Source: Idiomarina sp. (GTDB taxonomy: Bacteria > Pseudomonadota > Gammaproteobacteria > Enterobacterales > Alteromonadaceae). Taken from it: a DNA stretch of 64,000 nt. Location: positions 1 to 64,000 of the forward strand of contig JAIUMU010000004.1 in NCBI GenBank assembly GCA_022565355.1. Direction: 5' to 3'. Made by a program: the position numbers and the translations under genes. Positions 25,618-36,190 of the stretch are shown in pieces; positions within the stretch are counted from its first letter, which is position 1, and each line of letters starts with the position of its first letter. The notes under the pieces were generated by a model, which was not told the DNA's origin, searched no databases, and saw only the letters and a program-made list of their open reading frames with translations.

Positions 25618-28037
25618 GCAAGAAACAACCATCGCGCCCAGCAAAGCGCTCGCAGAAAGCAAGCAAGGGCAATGCTGGTAAAACTGCGCATAAGCAGAAA
25701 ACGCAACGCAGCTGGCAACGCAGGCTGTTTGGGGTGCTGTGGAAGCTGGCAGTATTAGGGCTCGTGTTGCTGGTGTTCTACCTCATGTATTTAGACACCA
25801 TGCTAAGTAAACGTTTTGCCAATGCACGTTACGAGGCTCCGGCATTGCTGTATAGCCGGGCAATGGTAATTGATACCCAGCAACAACTGCAGCGTGATGA
25901 GATTCTGCGCGAGTTGCAAACTCTTGATTATCGCAATAGCCGTTATGCGCGGAATCCTGGCGAATATCAGCAACAGGGCAATGATCTCTTGGTGTTTCGC
26001 CGCGCTTTTGATTTTCCTGATCGTGTAGAGCCGGGCGTAAGAATTCGTTTGCGGTTTACCGCAAATGGGCAATTGGTTGGCTTAGAAAGCTGGCCAGAGC
26101 AACAGGCGTTGAACGAGATTCGTTTAGAACCGCAGCTGATTGGCAGATTTGCTTCTGATAATAATGAAGACCGCTTGTTGGTTGGTTTGGAGCAAGTGCC
26201 GGTATTGATGCAAGACACTTTATTATTGGTGGAAGATCAGGATTTTTATCATCACTTTGGTATTAAGCCCAGCTCAATAGTACGCGCGGCATTGGCCAAT
26301 ATTGCGGCAAGACGCACAGTGCAGGGTGGCAGCACCATTACCCAACAGCTGATTAAGAATATGTATTTAACCCATGATCAAACCATTCGGCGGAAAATTA
26401 ATGAAGCCTTTATGGCGCTCATTCTTGATTATCGGTTTAGCAAAGATGAAATTCTGGAAGCCTATTTTAACGAAGTGTACTTTGGCCAAGATCGCGGCCA
26501 TGCAATTCATGGTATCGGCTTGGCGAGCCAGTTTTTCTATGGCAAAACTCCCGAAGATCTAACTCCCGCGGAGATAGCCATGTTGATTGGCATGGTAAAG
26601 GGGCCTTCCTTGTATAACCCTTACCGGCATCCTGAGCGAGCTCAAGACCGCCGCGATTTGGTGCTGCGCTTAATGTATAGCGGCGATTTAATCAGCCAAA
26701 CGCAGTATCTCGCAGCGATTGAAGCACCGGTAGTAACCCGAGCTAGCAATCGTTTGGTAGCCCGCCAGCGTGCCGATTATGTTGATTATGTGCAGCGTGA
26801 GCTGCGCGAACTAGTGCCAGGGAGTGCTTGGCAAGAAACCGGCTTACGGGTATTCACATACTTTGATCCTTGGCTGCAAACCATGTTGGAGCATGCGGTA
26901 GTGGAACGTATGCAAGAGCTGCCGGATACCGAGGTGCAAGCTGCAGCAGTGGTTACCGATTATCAAACCGGTACTCTACGTGCAATGGTGGGTGGGCGCA
27001 TGCCCGTGCAAGGCGGCTTTAATCGCGCTTTCCAAGCGCGCCGCCAAATTGGCTCACTGATTAAACCATTCGTGTATACCTTGGCACTAGAAGATTCAGC
27101 ACAGTTTAGCTTAGCTACCATTTTGGATGATAGTGAACTGAGTTTGCGCAACGAACGCGGCGATGAGTGGCGGCCCACTAACTTTGATAATGAGTTTTTG
27201 GGGCCTCTACCGCTTTATCAGAGTTGGCTTGATTCACGGAATATTCCGGCAATCCAAACTGCGCTGGCAATAACACCGGCCAAAGTTCGGGAAAAGCTGT
27301 ATAGCATGGGGGCAACGGGAGCCATTCATGCGTACCCATCGCTGGCGCTTGGCACCATTGATTTAAGCCCTGTACAGGTAAATCAGTTATATGGCTTTTT
27401 AGCCAACCATGGCGAAGGTTATGCCCTTAGTAGTATTGCTGGCATTACTACTCATCGTGGCGAACTGGTGTATTTAGATCAACGCGAACCACATCGCGCG
27501 TTCAGCGAAGAAGCCGCATACTTGGCTAGATATGCATCCTTTGGTGCAGTGGAGTACGGTACGGGAAGAATGCTAGGCCGAGAGATACGAGAGCCGCTCG
27601 GTGGTAAAACAGGCTCTACCAATGAACTACGCGATAGCTGGTTCGTATCCTTTGATAATCAGTACATCCTCACCGTATGGCTCGGCAGAGATGACAATCA
27701 ACCGATTGGCTTAACTGGTAGCCATGGTGGTATTCCCGTAGCCCAGCGGTTATGGCAGCAAACAGGCGTGCGGGCGTTAGATTTAACACCGCCGAACAAT
27801 GTGCAGATGTATGCGTGGAATGCCGATTCCGGCATTTGGCTTGCTGAGCATTGCTTTACTAATAATACCCGCGCTAGCTCTCGGCCCGATAGCGTGCGTT
27901 TACCCGGTATAACGCGGCCTGAATATGCCACGGTAGATTGCAGCGAGTATGAACAACAAGTGCAGGAAGCCTTGCAGGAAAAAGCGGAAGAGGAGCGGCC
28001 ACGCAGTTGGTGGCGGCGGGTTTTCTCGAGCGGTTAA
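25614..28037 (+). CDS. mrcB: bifunctional penicillin-binding protein 1b
   Basis: This 807-residue class A PBP polymerises and cross-links peptidoglycan. In order it has a basic cytoplasmic tail (1-38), one membrane segment (about 40-60), a UB2H domain, the GT51 transglycosylase with Glu207 in EDQDFYHH and GGSTITQQL, and the transpeptidase with Ser481-L-I-K484 and Lys665-Thr-Gly667. The UB2H domain is the docking site for the lipoprotein LpoB. It overlaps hrpB by four bases. Confidence 0.96.
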   Translation: MSKKQPSRPAKRSQKASKGNAGKTAHKQKTQRSWQRRLFGVLWKLAVLGLVLLVFYLMYLDTMLSKRFANARYEAPALLYSRAMVIDTQQQLQRDEILRELQTLDYRNSRYARNPGEYQQQGNDLLVFRRAFDFPDRVEPGVRIRLRFTANGQLVGLESWPEQQALNEIRLEPQLIGRFASDNNEDRLLVGLEQVPVLMQDTLLLVEDQDFYHHFGIKPSSIVRAALANIAARRTVQGGSTITQQLIKNMYLTHDQTIRRKINEAFMALILDYRFSKDEILEAYFNEVYFGQDRGHAIHGIGLASQFFYGKTPEDLTPAEIAMLIGMVKGPSLYNPYRHPERAQDRRDLVLRLMYSGDLISQTQYLAAIEAPVVTRASNRLVARQRADYVDYVQRELRELVPGSAWQETGLRVFTYFDPWLQTMLEHAVVERMQELPDTEVQAAAVVTDYQTGTLRAMVGGRMPVQGGFNRAFQARRQIGSLIKPFVYTLALEDSAQFSLATILDDSELSLRNERGDEWRPTNFDNEFLGPLPLYQSWLDSRNIPAIQTALAITPAKVREKLYSMGATGAIHAYPSLALGTIDLSPVQVNQLYGFLANHGEGYALSSIAGITTHRGELVYLDQREPHRAFSEEAAYLARYASFGAVEYGTGRMLGREIREPLGGKTGSTNELRDSWFVSFDNQYILTVWLGRDDNQPIGLTGSHGGIPVAQRLWQQTGVRALDLTPPNNVQMYAWNADSGIWLAEHCFTNNTRASSRPDSVRLPGITRPEYATVDCSEYEQQVQEALQEKAEEERPRSWWRRVFSSG

Positions 28038-28060
28038 GCAATAGTAATAGCAGTAGTAAT

Positions 28061-28104
28061 AAAAATGCCGAGCTATTGCGGTTACTGCAAAGCTCGGCAT
28101 TTTT
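28061..28104. terminator. bidirectional terminator between mrcB and maeA
   Basis: A 14-pair stem AAAAATGCCGAGCT / AGCTCGGCATTTTT has a 16-base loop whose ends (TTGC, GCAA) pair further. It serves mrcB (+) and maeA (-). Confidence 0.88.
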
Positions 28105-28129
28105 GTAGCACTTTACATTAAGCGCGGAA

Positions 28130-29824
28130 TTAAATACTCACGCGCTTGTACTCGCGATAGTGTGCACGCCAGAAGTTACTTTCAATGCGCTGCTCTAACA
28201 CCTCATCGGCAAGCTCAAGTGCATGGCCTTGCTCTTGCGCCACCTTACCCACCGCAAAAGCAATTTTCTTACTTAGTTCGGCAATTTCAGTAATCGCAGG
28301 CAACAAGTGGTTCGATTCCCCATTGGCTAATGGTGATGCATCTGCCAAGGTGCGGCTTGCTGCAACCAGCATTTCTTCAGTAATGCGGGTGGCTTTAACC
28401 GCCAATACTCCGAGGCCGATACCTGGGAAAATATAGCTATTGTTGCACTGGGCAATAGGATACGTAGTTTCACCGCGATGCACAGGTGCAAAAGGGCTGC
28501 CTGTTGCCACCACAGCATTGCCATTGGTCCATTCCAATACATCGCTCGGTAGCGCTTCTACCCGGCTTGAAGGGTTGGAAAGCGGGAAGATGATCGGGGC
28601 TGGTGTGTATTGGTGCATGGCCCGAATCACTTGCTCTGTGAATAATCCGGGTTGTCCAGAAACACCGATAAGCACGGTAGGCTGCGCACAGTGCATTACA
28701 TCAAGTAATGAGGCGAAATCACCGCTGTATTGCCAATCCGCAAGCGCGGCTTTGCTCTGTACCAGCTCTTCTTGGAAATCGCGCAGGCCTTCCATTCCCT
28801 CGCTAAGCAAGCCAAAGCGATCCACCATGAAAATTCGTGCTTTTGCTTCTTCGCGGCTAAGGCCTTCTGAACACATATGCGAAATAATATGCTCGGCGAT
28901 ACCACAGCCCGCTGATCCTGAGCCTACAAATACTACTTTCTGCTCAGAAAGCTTTTGCCCGGTTGATTTACAGGCGGCCAATAACGTACCTGCGGTAACC
29001 GCAGCTGTGCCTTGAATATCATCGTTAAAGCAGCATACCTGATCTTGGTAGCGGCGCAGAATAGGCATCGCCGTTTGCTGGGCGAAATCCTCAAACTGAA
29101 TCATTACGTTTGGCCAACGGCGTTTTACAGCTTGAATAAATGTATCTACGAAATCATCGTATTCTTTACCAGTTATTCGTTTATGGCGGGCGCCCATGTA
29201 CATCGGATCATTGAGTAGCTTTTCATTGTTGGTACCTACATCCAGCATCACTGGCAAGGTATAGGCTGGGCTAATACCACCACAGGCGGTGTAGAGTGAG
29301 AGCTTCCCAATCGGAATACCCATGCCGCCAATCCCCTGATCGCCAAGCCCCAATATGCGCTCGCCATCAGTAACTACAATTACTTTTACGTTACGTTTAG
29401 TGGCGTTGCGCAAAATGTCGTCCATTTGCTCACGCTCGGCGTAGGAAATAAACAGCCCTCGCGAACTACGGTAAATATCCGAGAACTTTTCGCACGCATT
29501 GCCCACTGTAGGTGTGTAGATAATGGGCATCATCTCTTCAAGATGCTTGCTCACCAACTTATGAAACATGGTTTCATTGTTATCTTGAATGGCACGCAAA
29601 TAAATATGCTTGTTCAGTGGTGTATCGAAGCTCTGGTATTGCATGTAGGCGCGATTTACTTGCTCTTCAATAGTTTCATAGCGCGGTGGCAATAACCCGG
29701 TAAGGTTAAATGCGATGCGCTCTTCGCGAGTAAACGCGCTGCCTTTATTTAGCAGTGGTGTTTCTAACAACGAAGGCCCTGCGTGCGGAATATATAAAGG
29801 GCCTTTTGAACGTTCACTACTCAT
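28130..29824 (-). CDS. maeA: NAD-dependent malic enzyme
   Basis: This 564-residue enzyme oxidatively decarboxylates malate to pyruvate. It is nearly the length of E. coli MaeA/SfcA (565), without the phosphotransacetylase-like tail of Mae[17 protein letters not shown] and [10 protein letters not shown] mark the malate site, [19 protein letters not shown] holds the catalytic Lys, QFEDFAQ the metal site, and [15 protein letters not shown] the NAD fold. It lies 67 bases after hemL and may be a separate unit. Confidence 0.95.
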   Translation of the reverse strand: MSSERSKGPLYIPHAGPSLLETPLLNKGSAFTREERIAFNLTGLLPPRYETIEEQVNRAYMQYQSFDTPLNKHIYLRAIQDNNETMFHKLVSKHLEEMMPIIYTPTVGNACEKFSDIYRSSRGLFISYAEREQMDDILRNATKRNVKVIVVTDGERILGLGDQGIGGMGIPIGKLSLYTACGGISPAYTLPVMLDVGTNNEKLLNDPMYMGARHKRITGKEYDDFVDTFIQAVKRRWPNVMIQFEDFAQQTAMPILRRYQDQVCCFNDDIQGTAAVTAGTLLAACKSTGQKLSEQKVVFVGSGSAGCGIAEHIISHMCSEGLSREEAKARIFMVDRFGLLSEGMEGLRDFQEELVQSKAALADWQYSGDFASLLDVMHCAQPTVLIGVSGQPGLFTEQVIRAMHQYTPAPIIFPLSNPSSRVEALPSDVLEWTNGNAVVATGSPFAPVHRGETTYPIAQCNNSYIFPGIGLGVLAVKATRITEEMLVAASRTLADASPLANGESNHLLPAITEIAELSKKIAFAVGKVAQEQGHALELADEVLEQRIESNFWRAHYREYKRVSI

Positions 29825-29891
29825 GCTTTCTCCAACAACTGCAATAAATTCTTACTAACTATAGCGTATTTGCTTTGCGTGCCTGGTATGT

Positions 29892-31175
29892 TCACTTCAA
29901 CAAGCTGAAGGCATGCTCGGCAACTTGTAATGTTTCTTCAATATCACTTTCACTGTGTGCAAGCGACATAAAACCAGCTTCATAAGCACTTGGCGCTAAG
30001 TACACGCCACGTTTCAGCATTTCATGATAGAAGGTGCGGAAGTGATCCATGTTGCAGTGGGTTGCTTGCTCGTAGGTGGTTACTTTTGCTTCTTCACTGA
30101 AGAAGAACCCAAACATGCCGCCGGCTTGGCTAGTGGTAAACGGAATACCTTTGGCGTCGGCAATTTCCTGCAAGCCCGAAGTAAGTTCGGTAACACGGCT
30201 TTCTAGTTGTTGATATAAAGAGCCTGAGTTCAATAAATTCAGAGCGGCTAAACCGGCTGCCATCGCAACGGGGTTACCCGATAAAGTGCCCGCCTGATAA
30301 ACCGGGCCCATTGGTGCAATATGGTCCATAATTTCGCGTTTACCGCCAAAGGCGCCAACAGGCATACCACCGCCAATTACTTTACCTAAGCAGGTTAAAT
30401 CTGGAGTTACATTAAAGAATTCTTGCGCACCGCCACGAGCAACGCGGAAGCCGGTCATTACTTCATCAAAAATAAGTACCGCGCCATATTCATCACAAAT
30501 AGCGCGCAAGCCCTCTAAAAACCCTGGCTCTGGTAAAATTAAATTCATATTGCCAGCTACTGGCTCAACGATAATACAGGCAATTTGTTCGCCTACATCC
30601 GCAAATACTTGGCGAACTTCATCTAGGTTATTAAAGCTAACCGTAAGTGTATGTTTGGCGTAATCTGCCGGAATGCCTGGGGAATTAGGCACACCCAAAG
30701 TAAGCGCGCCGGAACCTGCTTTTACCAGCAAGGAATCGGCATGGCCATGGTAACAACCTTCAAACTTGAGGATTTTATCGCGGCCGGTATAGCCGCGCGC
30801 TAAACGAATAGCGCTCATAGTTGCTTCAGTACCAGAATTCACCATGCGCACTTTCTCAATGGAAGGCACCATGGAAATTACTTTTTCAGCCATGGTAATT
30901 TCAGCTGAAGTAGGGGTACCAAAGCTCAAACCACGCTCTGCAGCTTCAATGGCGGCATCACGAATTTCTGGGTGGTTGTGGCCAAGAATCATAGGCCCCC
31001 AAGAGCCGATATAATCGATATAACGATTACCATCTACATCGAATAAGTAGGCGCCTTGAGCACGCTCAATAAAAATAGGGGTACCGCCTACGCCTTTAAA
31101 GGCGCGCACTGGGGAATTTACCCCGCCAGGAATCGAAAGTTGTGCTTTTTGAAATAGATCTTCAGAACGAGACAT
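29892..31175 (-). CDS. hemL: glutamate-1-semialdehyde 2,1-aminomutase
   Basis: This 427-residue PLP enzyme makes 5-aminolevulinate, the start of heme synthesis by the C5 path. [16 protein letters not shown] at the start, [30 protein letters not shown] and [17 protein letters not shown] with the cofactor Lys are all present. The length equals E. coli HemL within a residue. It sits 11 bases behind pyrB on the same strand. The partner hemA is not in the window, but hemJ lies just upstream of pyrB. Confidence 0.97.
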   Translation of the reverse strand: MSRSEDLFQKAQLSIPGGVNSPVRAFKGVGGTPIFIERAQGAYLFDVDGNRYIDYIGSWGPMILGHNHPEIRDAAIEAAERGLSFGTPTSAEITMAEKVISMVPSIEKVRMVNSGTEATMSAIRLARGYTGRDKILKFEGCYHGHADSLLVKAGSGALTLGVPNSPGIPADYAKHTLTVSFNNLDEVRQVFADVGEQIACIIVEPVAGNMNLILPEPGFLEGLRAICDEYGAVLIFDEVMTGFRVARGGAQEFFNVTPDLTCLGKVIGGGMPVGAFGGKREIMDHIAPMGPVYQAGTLSGNPVAMAAGLAALNLLNSGSLYQQLESRVTELTSGLQEIADAKGIPFTTSQAGGMFGFFFSEEAKVTTYEQATHCNMDHFRTFYHEMLKRGVYLAPSAYEAGFMSLAHSESDIEETLQVAEHAFSLLK

Positions 31176-31186
31176 GCAATAACCTC

Positions 31187-32203
31187 TTAACTATTGGCTT
31201 TGTCGCTATACCAAATAACATCGGTATCGTAGCGGCTAACAAGGTGTTCAACTCCAAGCGTAGCGGCAAATAGCGCCATACGGATTAACACGCCGTTATC
31301 GGCTTGGCGAAAAATCGCTAAATTTGGATTTTGGTTCAAATCATTATCAAGCTCATTCGCTTCCGCACGAGAATCACGCGGAAGTGGGTGCATGATCACC
31401 GTATTGGGCTTGTAATGCTTGGTGTATATTTCACTATTCAAACGAAACCGGCCGCGATATTTATCTGCTTCATCTAAGCTGGTAAAGCGTTCTTGTTGAA
31501 TACGTGTTTGGTACACGATATCGGTGTCTAAAGAGCCGGCAAGTTCGTTTACCTGCTGCACTTGGTGGCCAGCATTGGTAAGTAAATCTACGATGTATCC
31601 GGGCATTGCCAGTTCCGGTGGTGAAACCAAGGTAAGGCGAATATTCGTAAACATGCACAACAATTTCGACAAAGAATGTACGGTACGCCCATATTTGAGA
31701 TCACCAATCATGCAAATATGCATACCATCAATACGGCTGCCGTGGTCGGAAAGCTCTTTTTCAATGGTGTATAAATCGAGTAGCGCTTGGGTGGGGTGTT
31801 CATTGTCACCATCACCGCCATTAATCACCGGTACGCGGCTGCCTTCAGCAAATTCGGCAACAGAACCCGCTTTGGGGTGGCGCATGGCAATCACATCGCT
31901 GTAGCTCGAGAGTACCCGAGCGGTATCAAATAGCGATTCCCCTTTGGCTAGCGCCGAACTTTCCATACCGGTGGTTTCGCGTACTTCACCGCCGAGTAAG
32001 TTGAACGCAGTACCAAAGCTTACGCGTGTGCGCGTTGAAGGCTCAAAAAACAGATTACCTAAAATAGCGCCATCCAGCACCCGAGTGCGTTTACGCCGAT
32101 GAGCATAGGGTTCCATAAGATCAGCAATACGGAAAATGTGCTCGATTGCCTCTCGATTAAACTGGTCAACCGAGAGTATGTTTGCGCCGGTAAAATTCAT
32201 CAT
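31187..32203 (-). CDS. pyrB: aspartate carbamoyltransferase catalytic subunit
   Basis: This enzyme of pyrimidine synthesis joins carbamoyl phosphate and aspartate. The carbamoyl phosphate loop [33 protein letters not shown] and [10 protein letters not shown] are all present. It is a longer relative of the E. coli chain (311) and has no pyrI next to it. The start is uncertain: the frame is open to ATG 32263, but that reading crosses a terminator-like hairpin after hemJ, and I recall relatives starting near MMNFTG. I give ATG 32203 (338 residues); no candidate has a strong ribosome site. Confidence 0.93.
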   Translation of the reverse strand: MMNFTGANILSVDQFNREAIEHIFRIADLMEPYAHRRKRTRVLDGAILGNLFFEPSTRTRVSFGTAFNLLGGEVRETTGMESSALAKGESLFDTARVLSSYSDVIAMRHPKAGSVAEFAEGSRVPVINGGDGDNEHPTQALLDLYTIEKELSDHGSRIDGMHICMIGDLKYGRTVHSLSKLLCMFTNIRLTLVSPPELAMPGYIVDLLTNAGHQVQQVNELAGSLDTDIVYQTRIQQERFTSLDEADKYRGRFRLNSEIYTKHYKPNTVIMHPLPRDSRAEANELDNDLNQNPNLAIFRQADNGVLIRMALFAATLGVEHLVSRYDTDVIWYSDKANS

Positions 32204-32250
32204 TTGCGAAGGTTCCAACGTGATAGGCTGTTGGGGCTGTAGCATAGCAG

Positions 32251-32282
32251 AAAGCCGCCGCATGAGAAATGCTGGCGGCCTT
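32251..32282 (-). terminator. possible terminator or attenuator between hemJ and pyrB
   Basis: On the - strand GCCGCC and GGCGGC pair around a loop of about 14 bases and are followed by CTTTCTGC. It lies right after the hemJ stop. The T run is poor, so it could be a partial terminator or a control element of pyrB. Confidence 0.4.
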
Positions 32283-32285
32283 AGT

Positions 32286-32723
32286 TTAGGGCTTTAATAC
32301 GGCTAAAATGATAATGATAAATAATAAAATCACCGGCATTTCGTTAAACCAACGGAACCAACGCCCTGAACGGGTGATTTGATCATTCTTAAAATCGCGC
32401 AGCAAGGTAAAGCAATACAGGTGGTACACCACGAGCACGAGCACTAATGCGAGCTTAATGTGCATCCAGCCACTCATGCGTAACCAATCGAGGCCATAGA
32501 TATAGATCATGCCGAAGCCAAAAATTAGCGTAAGCACCATAAAGGGGGTAATAAAGAATAGTAGCCGCCGCTCCATAATCTTTAATTGCGCATGTACTTT
32601 CGGCTCAACCGATTCGGCATGATAAACAAACAGGCGGGGTAAATAAAAAATGCCCGCGAACCACGCCACCATAAAGATCAGGTGTAGCGCTTTAAACCAT
32701 TGAAAAACTAAGAATTCTGTCAT
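32286..32723 (-). CDS. hemJ: HemJ-type protoporphyrinogen IX oxidase
   Basis: This 145-residue membrane protein has four helices and matches HemJ (older name UPF0093), the heme-bearing enzyme that makes protoporphyrin IX. The conserved His in KALHLIFMVAWFAGIFYLPRLFVYH and the Lys in MHIKLALVL are present. It is read towards pyrB and hemL, with an oddly placed hairpin in between. Confidence 0.92.
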   Translation of the reverse strand: MTEFLVFQWFKALHLIFMVAWFAGIFYLPRLFVYHAESVEPKVHAQLKIMERRLLFFITPFMVLTLIFGFGMIYIYGLDWLRMSGWMHIKLALVLVLVVYHLYCFTLLRDFKNDQITRSGRWFRWFNEMPVILLFIIIILAVLKP

Positions 32724-32846
32724 TGTTCACCTGTAGTGGTTAAAAGCGCCAAAGCGCTGCTTTCGTAGCCTATTCATCGAGTTTTAGTTAACATCATGCT
32801 GGCAATAATTTAGCATAAGCATCTGCGAAACAATAGGAATCAAAGC

Positions 32847-33575
32847 ATGCACCGGAAACCACCAGAAACAAGAGAGCACAGTGAAACGCGTAGGCTAGTT
32901 CTGCTGTTTATCGGAATCGCGATAGCGTTTTCCGTTGCCGGCTATTTGGTGGGGAACATCCGCTTGATCTATTTGGAGCAAGAAGCCCGTTTATTTGCAC
33001 AACAGCGTGATAGTTTACATCAACGTATGCAACAACAAGAATACCGGAGCAACATTCTGCAGGTTGAGCTGGATGTGGAGCGGGCGGCAACGCAAGCGCT
33101 GCAACAAGAGCTGCGCAGTACCCAAGATGAGAACGCGAATATTCGCCGCGAGTTAATGTTTTATCAGCGGGTAATGGCGCCTGAATTAGATGCCGATGGT
33201 ATCAGCATTGATTCCATGACAGTGAATACCTTACCAGGTAACAATAGCTTCTATTTTCGTTTGATTTTGCTGCAACAAGAACGTATTCAACAACTTGCAC
33301 AAGGCTCGTTGCGATTAACCTTGCGTGGTTTGCGAGATGGAGAACGCCAAGAATACAGTTTGCTCACACTGGCAGGTATTGATGAAGGCTCTACACAGTT
33401 CGTAATGAGTTATTTTTCGTTAACAGAGGGAAGTTTTACGTTACCGGAGAACTTTGTGCCAGAAACCTTGCATGTAAATGTGCGTTCGCGGCAGGGCCGG
33501 CAAACAGAGCGTACCTTCCAGTGGCAAGAATTAGTTGCTGCTGAGCCAGAACAGCAGGAACAAAACGCGAATTAA
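32847..33575 (+). CDS. membrane-anchored coiled-coil protein, DUF6776-like
   Basis: This 242-residue protein has one membrane segment (about 17-41), a long coiled coil (about 45-115, rich in Gln, Glu, Arg) and a beta-rich C-terminal domain (about 120-230). Topology is inside to outside, with the domain in the periplasm. It resembles the DUF6776 proteins that often sit just before erpA in gammaproteobacteria; the function is unknown. It ends 79 bases before erpA. Confidence 0.75.
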   Translation: MHRKPPETREHSETRRLVLLFIGIAIAFSVAGYLVGNIRLIYLEQEARLFAQQRDSLHQRMQQQEYRSNILQVELDVERAATQALQQELRSTQDENANIRRELMFYQRVMAPELDADGISIDSMTVNTLPGNNSFYFRLILLQQERIQQLAQGSLRLTLRGLRDGERQEYSLLTLAGIDEGSTQFVMSYFSLTEGSFTLPENFVPETLHVNVRSRQGRQTERTFQWQELVAAEPEQQEQNAN

Positions 33576-33654
33576 ATGCGTAGCTGTTGATCGCTTACCC
33601 TGCATAAGCGACAATACGGGTATTGAAGTTTTATTAAGCCTTGGAGCGACCGCG

Positions 33655-34002
33655 ATGAGTGAAGTACAGCAAGCGATGCCGATTGAGTTTTCTGAATCAG
33701 CTGCGATTCGAGTGCGGACGTTAATTGCCGAAGAAGAAAATCCAGAATTGAAATTACGCGTGTTCGTTTCCGGCGGCGGCTGTTCTGGTTTTCAGTATGG
33801 GTTTACCTTTGATGAAAAAGTGAATCCAGGTGATATGGAAATTCAGAAAGAAGGGGTAACCCTAGTGGTAGATCCAATGAGCTTACAATACTTGGTGGGC
33901 GGTGTTGTGGATTACGAAGAAGGGCTACAAGGTGCGCGATTCTTTGTAAACAACCCAAATGCAACCACTACATGCGGCTGTGGTGCTTCGTTCGCCGTAT
34001 AA
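33655..34002 (+). CDS. erpA: iron-sulfur cluster insertion protein ErpA
   Basis: This 115-residue A-type carrier delivers Fe-S clusters to target proteins, including the isoprenoid enzymes IspG and IspH. The three cluster Cys are present: Cys43 in [11 protein letters not shown], and Cys107 and Cys109 in [12 protein letters not shown] 33655 follows TTGGAG at 33641-33646; the reading frame opens earlier but that part is not family-like. Confidence 0.97.
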   Translation: MSEVQQAMPIEFSESAAIRVRTLIAEEENPELKLRVFVSGGGCSGFQYGFTFDEKVNPGDMEIQKEGVTLVVDPMSLQYLVGGVVDYEEGLQGARFFVNNPNATTTCGCGASFAV

Positions 34003-34255
34003 TTTTTCGCGAATGCGTATACCCCTGTTGCAAAATTGTACTGCCATGCATGGCTTGAGTTGCTAGCCCTTGGCTTTAACGTAAGGTTAAAACCTACCTA
34101 ATTCCTCATAGCATCGTTATTTTAGCCAGTGAATAATTAACAAAATCGCTACACAAAAGCACTTGCCTTTTTACTCTGTAAGCGAAAAAATGACCAACGA
34201 TTCAAACACCACACGTTCTTGTAAGTGTATTCTTAGCAAGGTTAAAGGAAGTTTT

Positions 34256-34702
34256 ATGAATCGATGGTTTGTTGTCATCGTTGCTTACATCATCAGTTTA
34301 CCCTGCTTTGCAAATCCTGCTTTTGCTGGCCAACACGAACCTACTCGGCAATCGGCTCAGTTAAGCCAGATATTGCTGTATCAGGGATTTGTGGGTGAGA
34401 ATATCGGCAAAGATATTTGTTACAGTATCAGTGCGGATAATCGCCGTGAGTTTCAAAATATCATCGATCGGCATAACCTCAGAATTCGGGGTATGTACAC
34501 GGCTATTCGCTGTAATGGCCTAACTCTACTGCAGTTTGCGATTATTGCTGAAGCAGCCGATACCGGCTTGTTGCTAACCCGCAACTTACCGATTCGCTTA
34601 ATACTCGAACACGATGATAATGGTCATTCCATTTTAGAGTGGGCGGAAACAACGGGGTATGGCAATTCACCTATCATTCGCGCTATCCGCGAACGCACTT
34701 AA
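34256..34702 (+). CDS. small secreted protein, DUF3718-like
   Basis: This 148-residue protein has a signal peptide (1-24, ending AFA) and then a domain with two cysteines, Cys55 in GKDICYSIS and Cys86 in IRCNGLTLLQFA, which may form a disulfide. The pattern recalls the DUF3718 family of short periplasmic proteins; the assignment is from memory and function is unknown. ATG 34256 is set by AAAGGAAG. It stands alone between erpA and pepQ with gaps of about 250 and 120 bases. Confidence 0.6.
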   Translation: MNRWFVVIVAYIISLPCFANPAFAGQHEPTRQSAQLSQILLYQGFVGENIGKDICYSISADNRREFQNIIDRHNLRIRGMYTAIRCNGLTLLQFAIIAEAADTGLLLTRNLPIRLILEHDDNGHSILEWAETTGYGNSPIIRAIRERT

Positions 34703-34823
34703 ACCACGCCTTCAACTAATAGAAACTACCTTTCACCGCGCTGCGTTTCAGTGTTCACGCGGAATTTGCTATCATTCGTGGTAGCCGATAGATTTATTTC
34801 TGGTTTTAACCCTCGAGGATTCT

Positions 34824-36128
34824 ATGAGTTATTATTTAAAGCATTTGCAAGTAGTTGCCGAACGGTTTGATGAAGCGTTAACGAGCCAAGGCTTTGATAG
34901 CGTTTTGATTTATGCTGGGCAACCGCGGGTTGCATTCTTAGATGATAATGCTTACCCCTATCGCGTGAATCCGTTTTTTAAATATTGGGTACCGGTAACA
35001 GAGAGCCCGAAAAGCTTTATTTTTTACCGTAAAGGCGAGAAGCCACGAGTATTCTTGTTTCAAGCGCGGGATTTCTGGCATGCGCAGCCACAACTGCCAC
35101 CAGGTGAATGGAAAGAAGCATGTGATGTAACGCTTATTGATAACATCGCTTCTGTGCGCAGTGCATTAGGAAAAGAGCTCGAGAATACCGCATTTATTGG
35201 CGAAACATTCCCGCCAATGGATGAGTGGCCGGTAGCGGCGATAAATCCACAAGGGTTGATTGATCACCTACATTACCAACGCGCGGTAAAAACCGATTGG
35301 GAAATCGACAACATGTTCAAGGCTAATGTGCTTGCTGCGCGCGGCCATAACGCAGCTCGAGATGCATTTTTTGCAGGCAAATCGGAATTAGAAATTAATC
35401 AGGCGTATTTGCAGGCAATGAAATTCCGCGAAACGCAGGTGCCGTACAATAGTATTGTGGCGTTAAACCAGCACGGCGCGGTATTGCATTACGATGTGTA
35501 CGATCCTGAAGCTCCAGCTGAACATCGCTCGTTTTTAATTGATGCAGGGGCTTATTACAACGGCTACTGTGCCGATATCACCCGTAGCTATGCGGCCAAA
35601 GATGGCTTTTACGCAGAACTAATTGAAGCGGTTGATGCTGCTGAACAAGCCATTATTGCAGACGTGAAGCCAGGGGTTTCTTATCTTGATTTGCATGTAA
35701 GTATGCATCAAAAGATTGCGCAGATTCTCGCAGAGTTTGGTTTCTTCAAAGTAGATGCGAACACAATTTATGAGCGCGGTTATACCCGAGCGTTCTTCCC
35801 GCATGGCTTGGGCCACTTTATCGGCTTACAGGTGCATGATGTGGGTGGTTTCTTGAAAAATGCACAAGGTGATGCGTTTGAACGCAATCCGCAGCATCCA
35901 TTTTTGCGCTTATTGCGTGAGGTAGAAGAAAACCAAGTGTTTACCATTGAGCCTGGAATCTACGTAGTAGACCAATTGCTAGAAGAGTTTGATGGTAATG
36001 AAGATTTCAACTGGAATCGCATTGCGGAACTGCGCCCATTTGGCGGTGTTCGCATTGAAGACAGTGTGCGCGTAACGGCAACCGGTGCAGAAAATATTAC
36101 TCGCGATGCTTTTACTAGTTTGAAATAA
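34824..36128 (+). CDS. pepQ: Xaa-Pro dipeptidase
   Basis: This 434-residue M24 family dimetal hydrolase cleaves dipeptides with C-terminal proline. The five metal ligands lie in FLIDAGAYYNGYCADITRSY, FFPHGLGHFIGLQVHDVGG, FTIEPGIYV and RIEDSVRV. The length and N-terminal domain (MSYYLKHLQVVAERFDEAL) match bacterial PepQ (E. coli 443), not aminopeptidase P. GAGGA precedes the start. It probably forms its own unit. Confidence 0.95.
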   Translation: MSYYLKHLQVVAERFDEALTSQGFDSVLIYAGQPRVAFLDDNAYPYRVNPFFKYWVPVTESPKSFIFYRKGEKPRVFLFQARDFWHAQPQLPPGEWKEACDVTLIDNIASVRSALGKELENTAFIGETFPPMDEWPVAAINPQGLIDHLHYQRAVKTDWEIDNMFKANVLAARGHNAARDAFFAGKSELEINQAYLQAMKFRETQVPYNSIVALNQHGAVLHYDVYDPEAPAEHRSFLIDAGAYYNGYCADITRSYAAKDGFYAELIEAVDAAEQAIIADVKPGVSYLDLHVSMHQKIAQILAEFGFFKVDANTIYERGYTRAFFPHGLGHFIGLQVHDVGGFLKNAQGDAFERNPQHPFLRLLREVEENQVFTIEPGIYVVDQLLEEFDGNEDFNWNRIAELRPFGGVRIEDSVRVTATGAENITRDAFTSLK

Positions 36129-36136
36129 AGAATAGG

Positions 36137-36169
36137 TGCTGGTGGGCGCAATGCCTGCCAGCATTTTTT
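36137..36169 (+). terminator. terminator after pepQ
   Basis: TGCTGG (36137-36142) pairs with CCAGCA (36158-36163), with further inner pairs, followed by six T. The AnmK gene ends at 36191 on the other strand. Confidence 0.7.
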
Positions 36170-36190
36170 AATGATCAATTGGTTCTGTGA

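Noticed and set aside
28840-28900. Possible second sigma-54 site or transfer scar inside maeA
   Set aside because: Only partial matches were found and the gene is intact; base use does not differ from the neighbours.
28440-29015. A 191-codon open frame on the + strand inside maeA
   Set aside because: It is an antisense shadow; the - strand protein has every motif of malic enzyme.
34003-34255. Possible tRNA or small RNA between erpA and the secreted protein
   Set aside because: No T-loop GGTTC-type element or cloverleaf arms could be found; only short imperfect inverted repeats.
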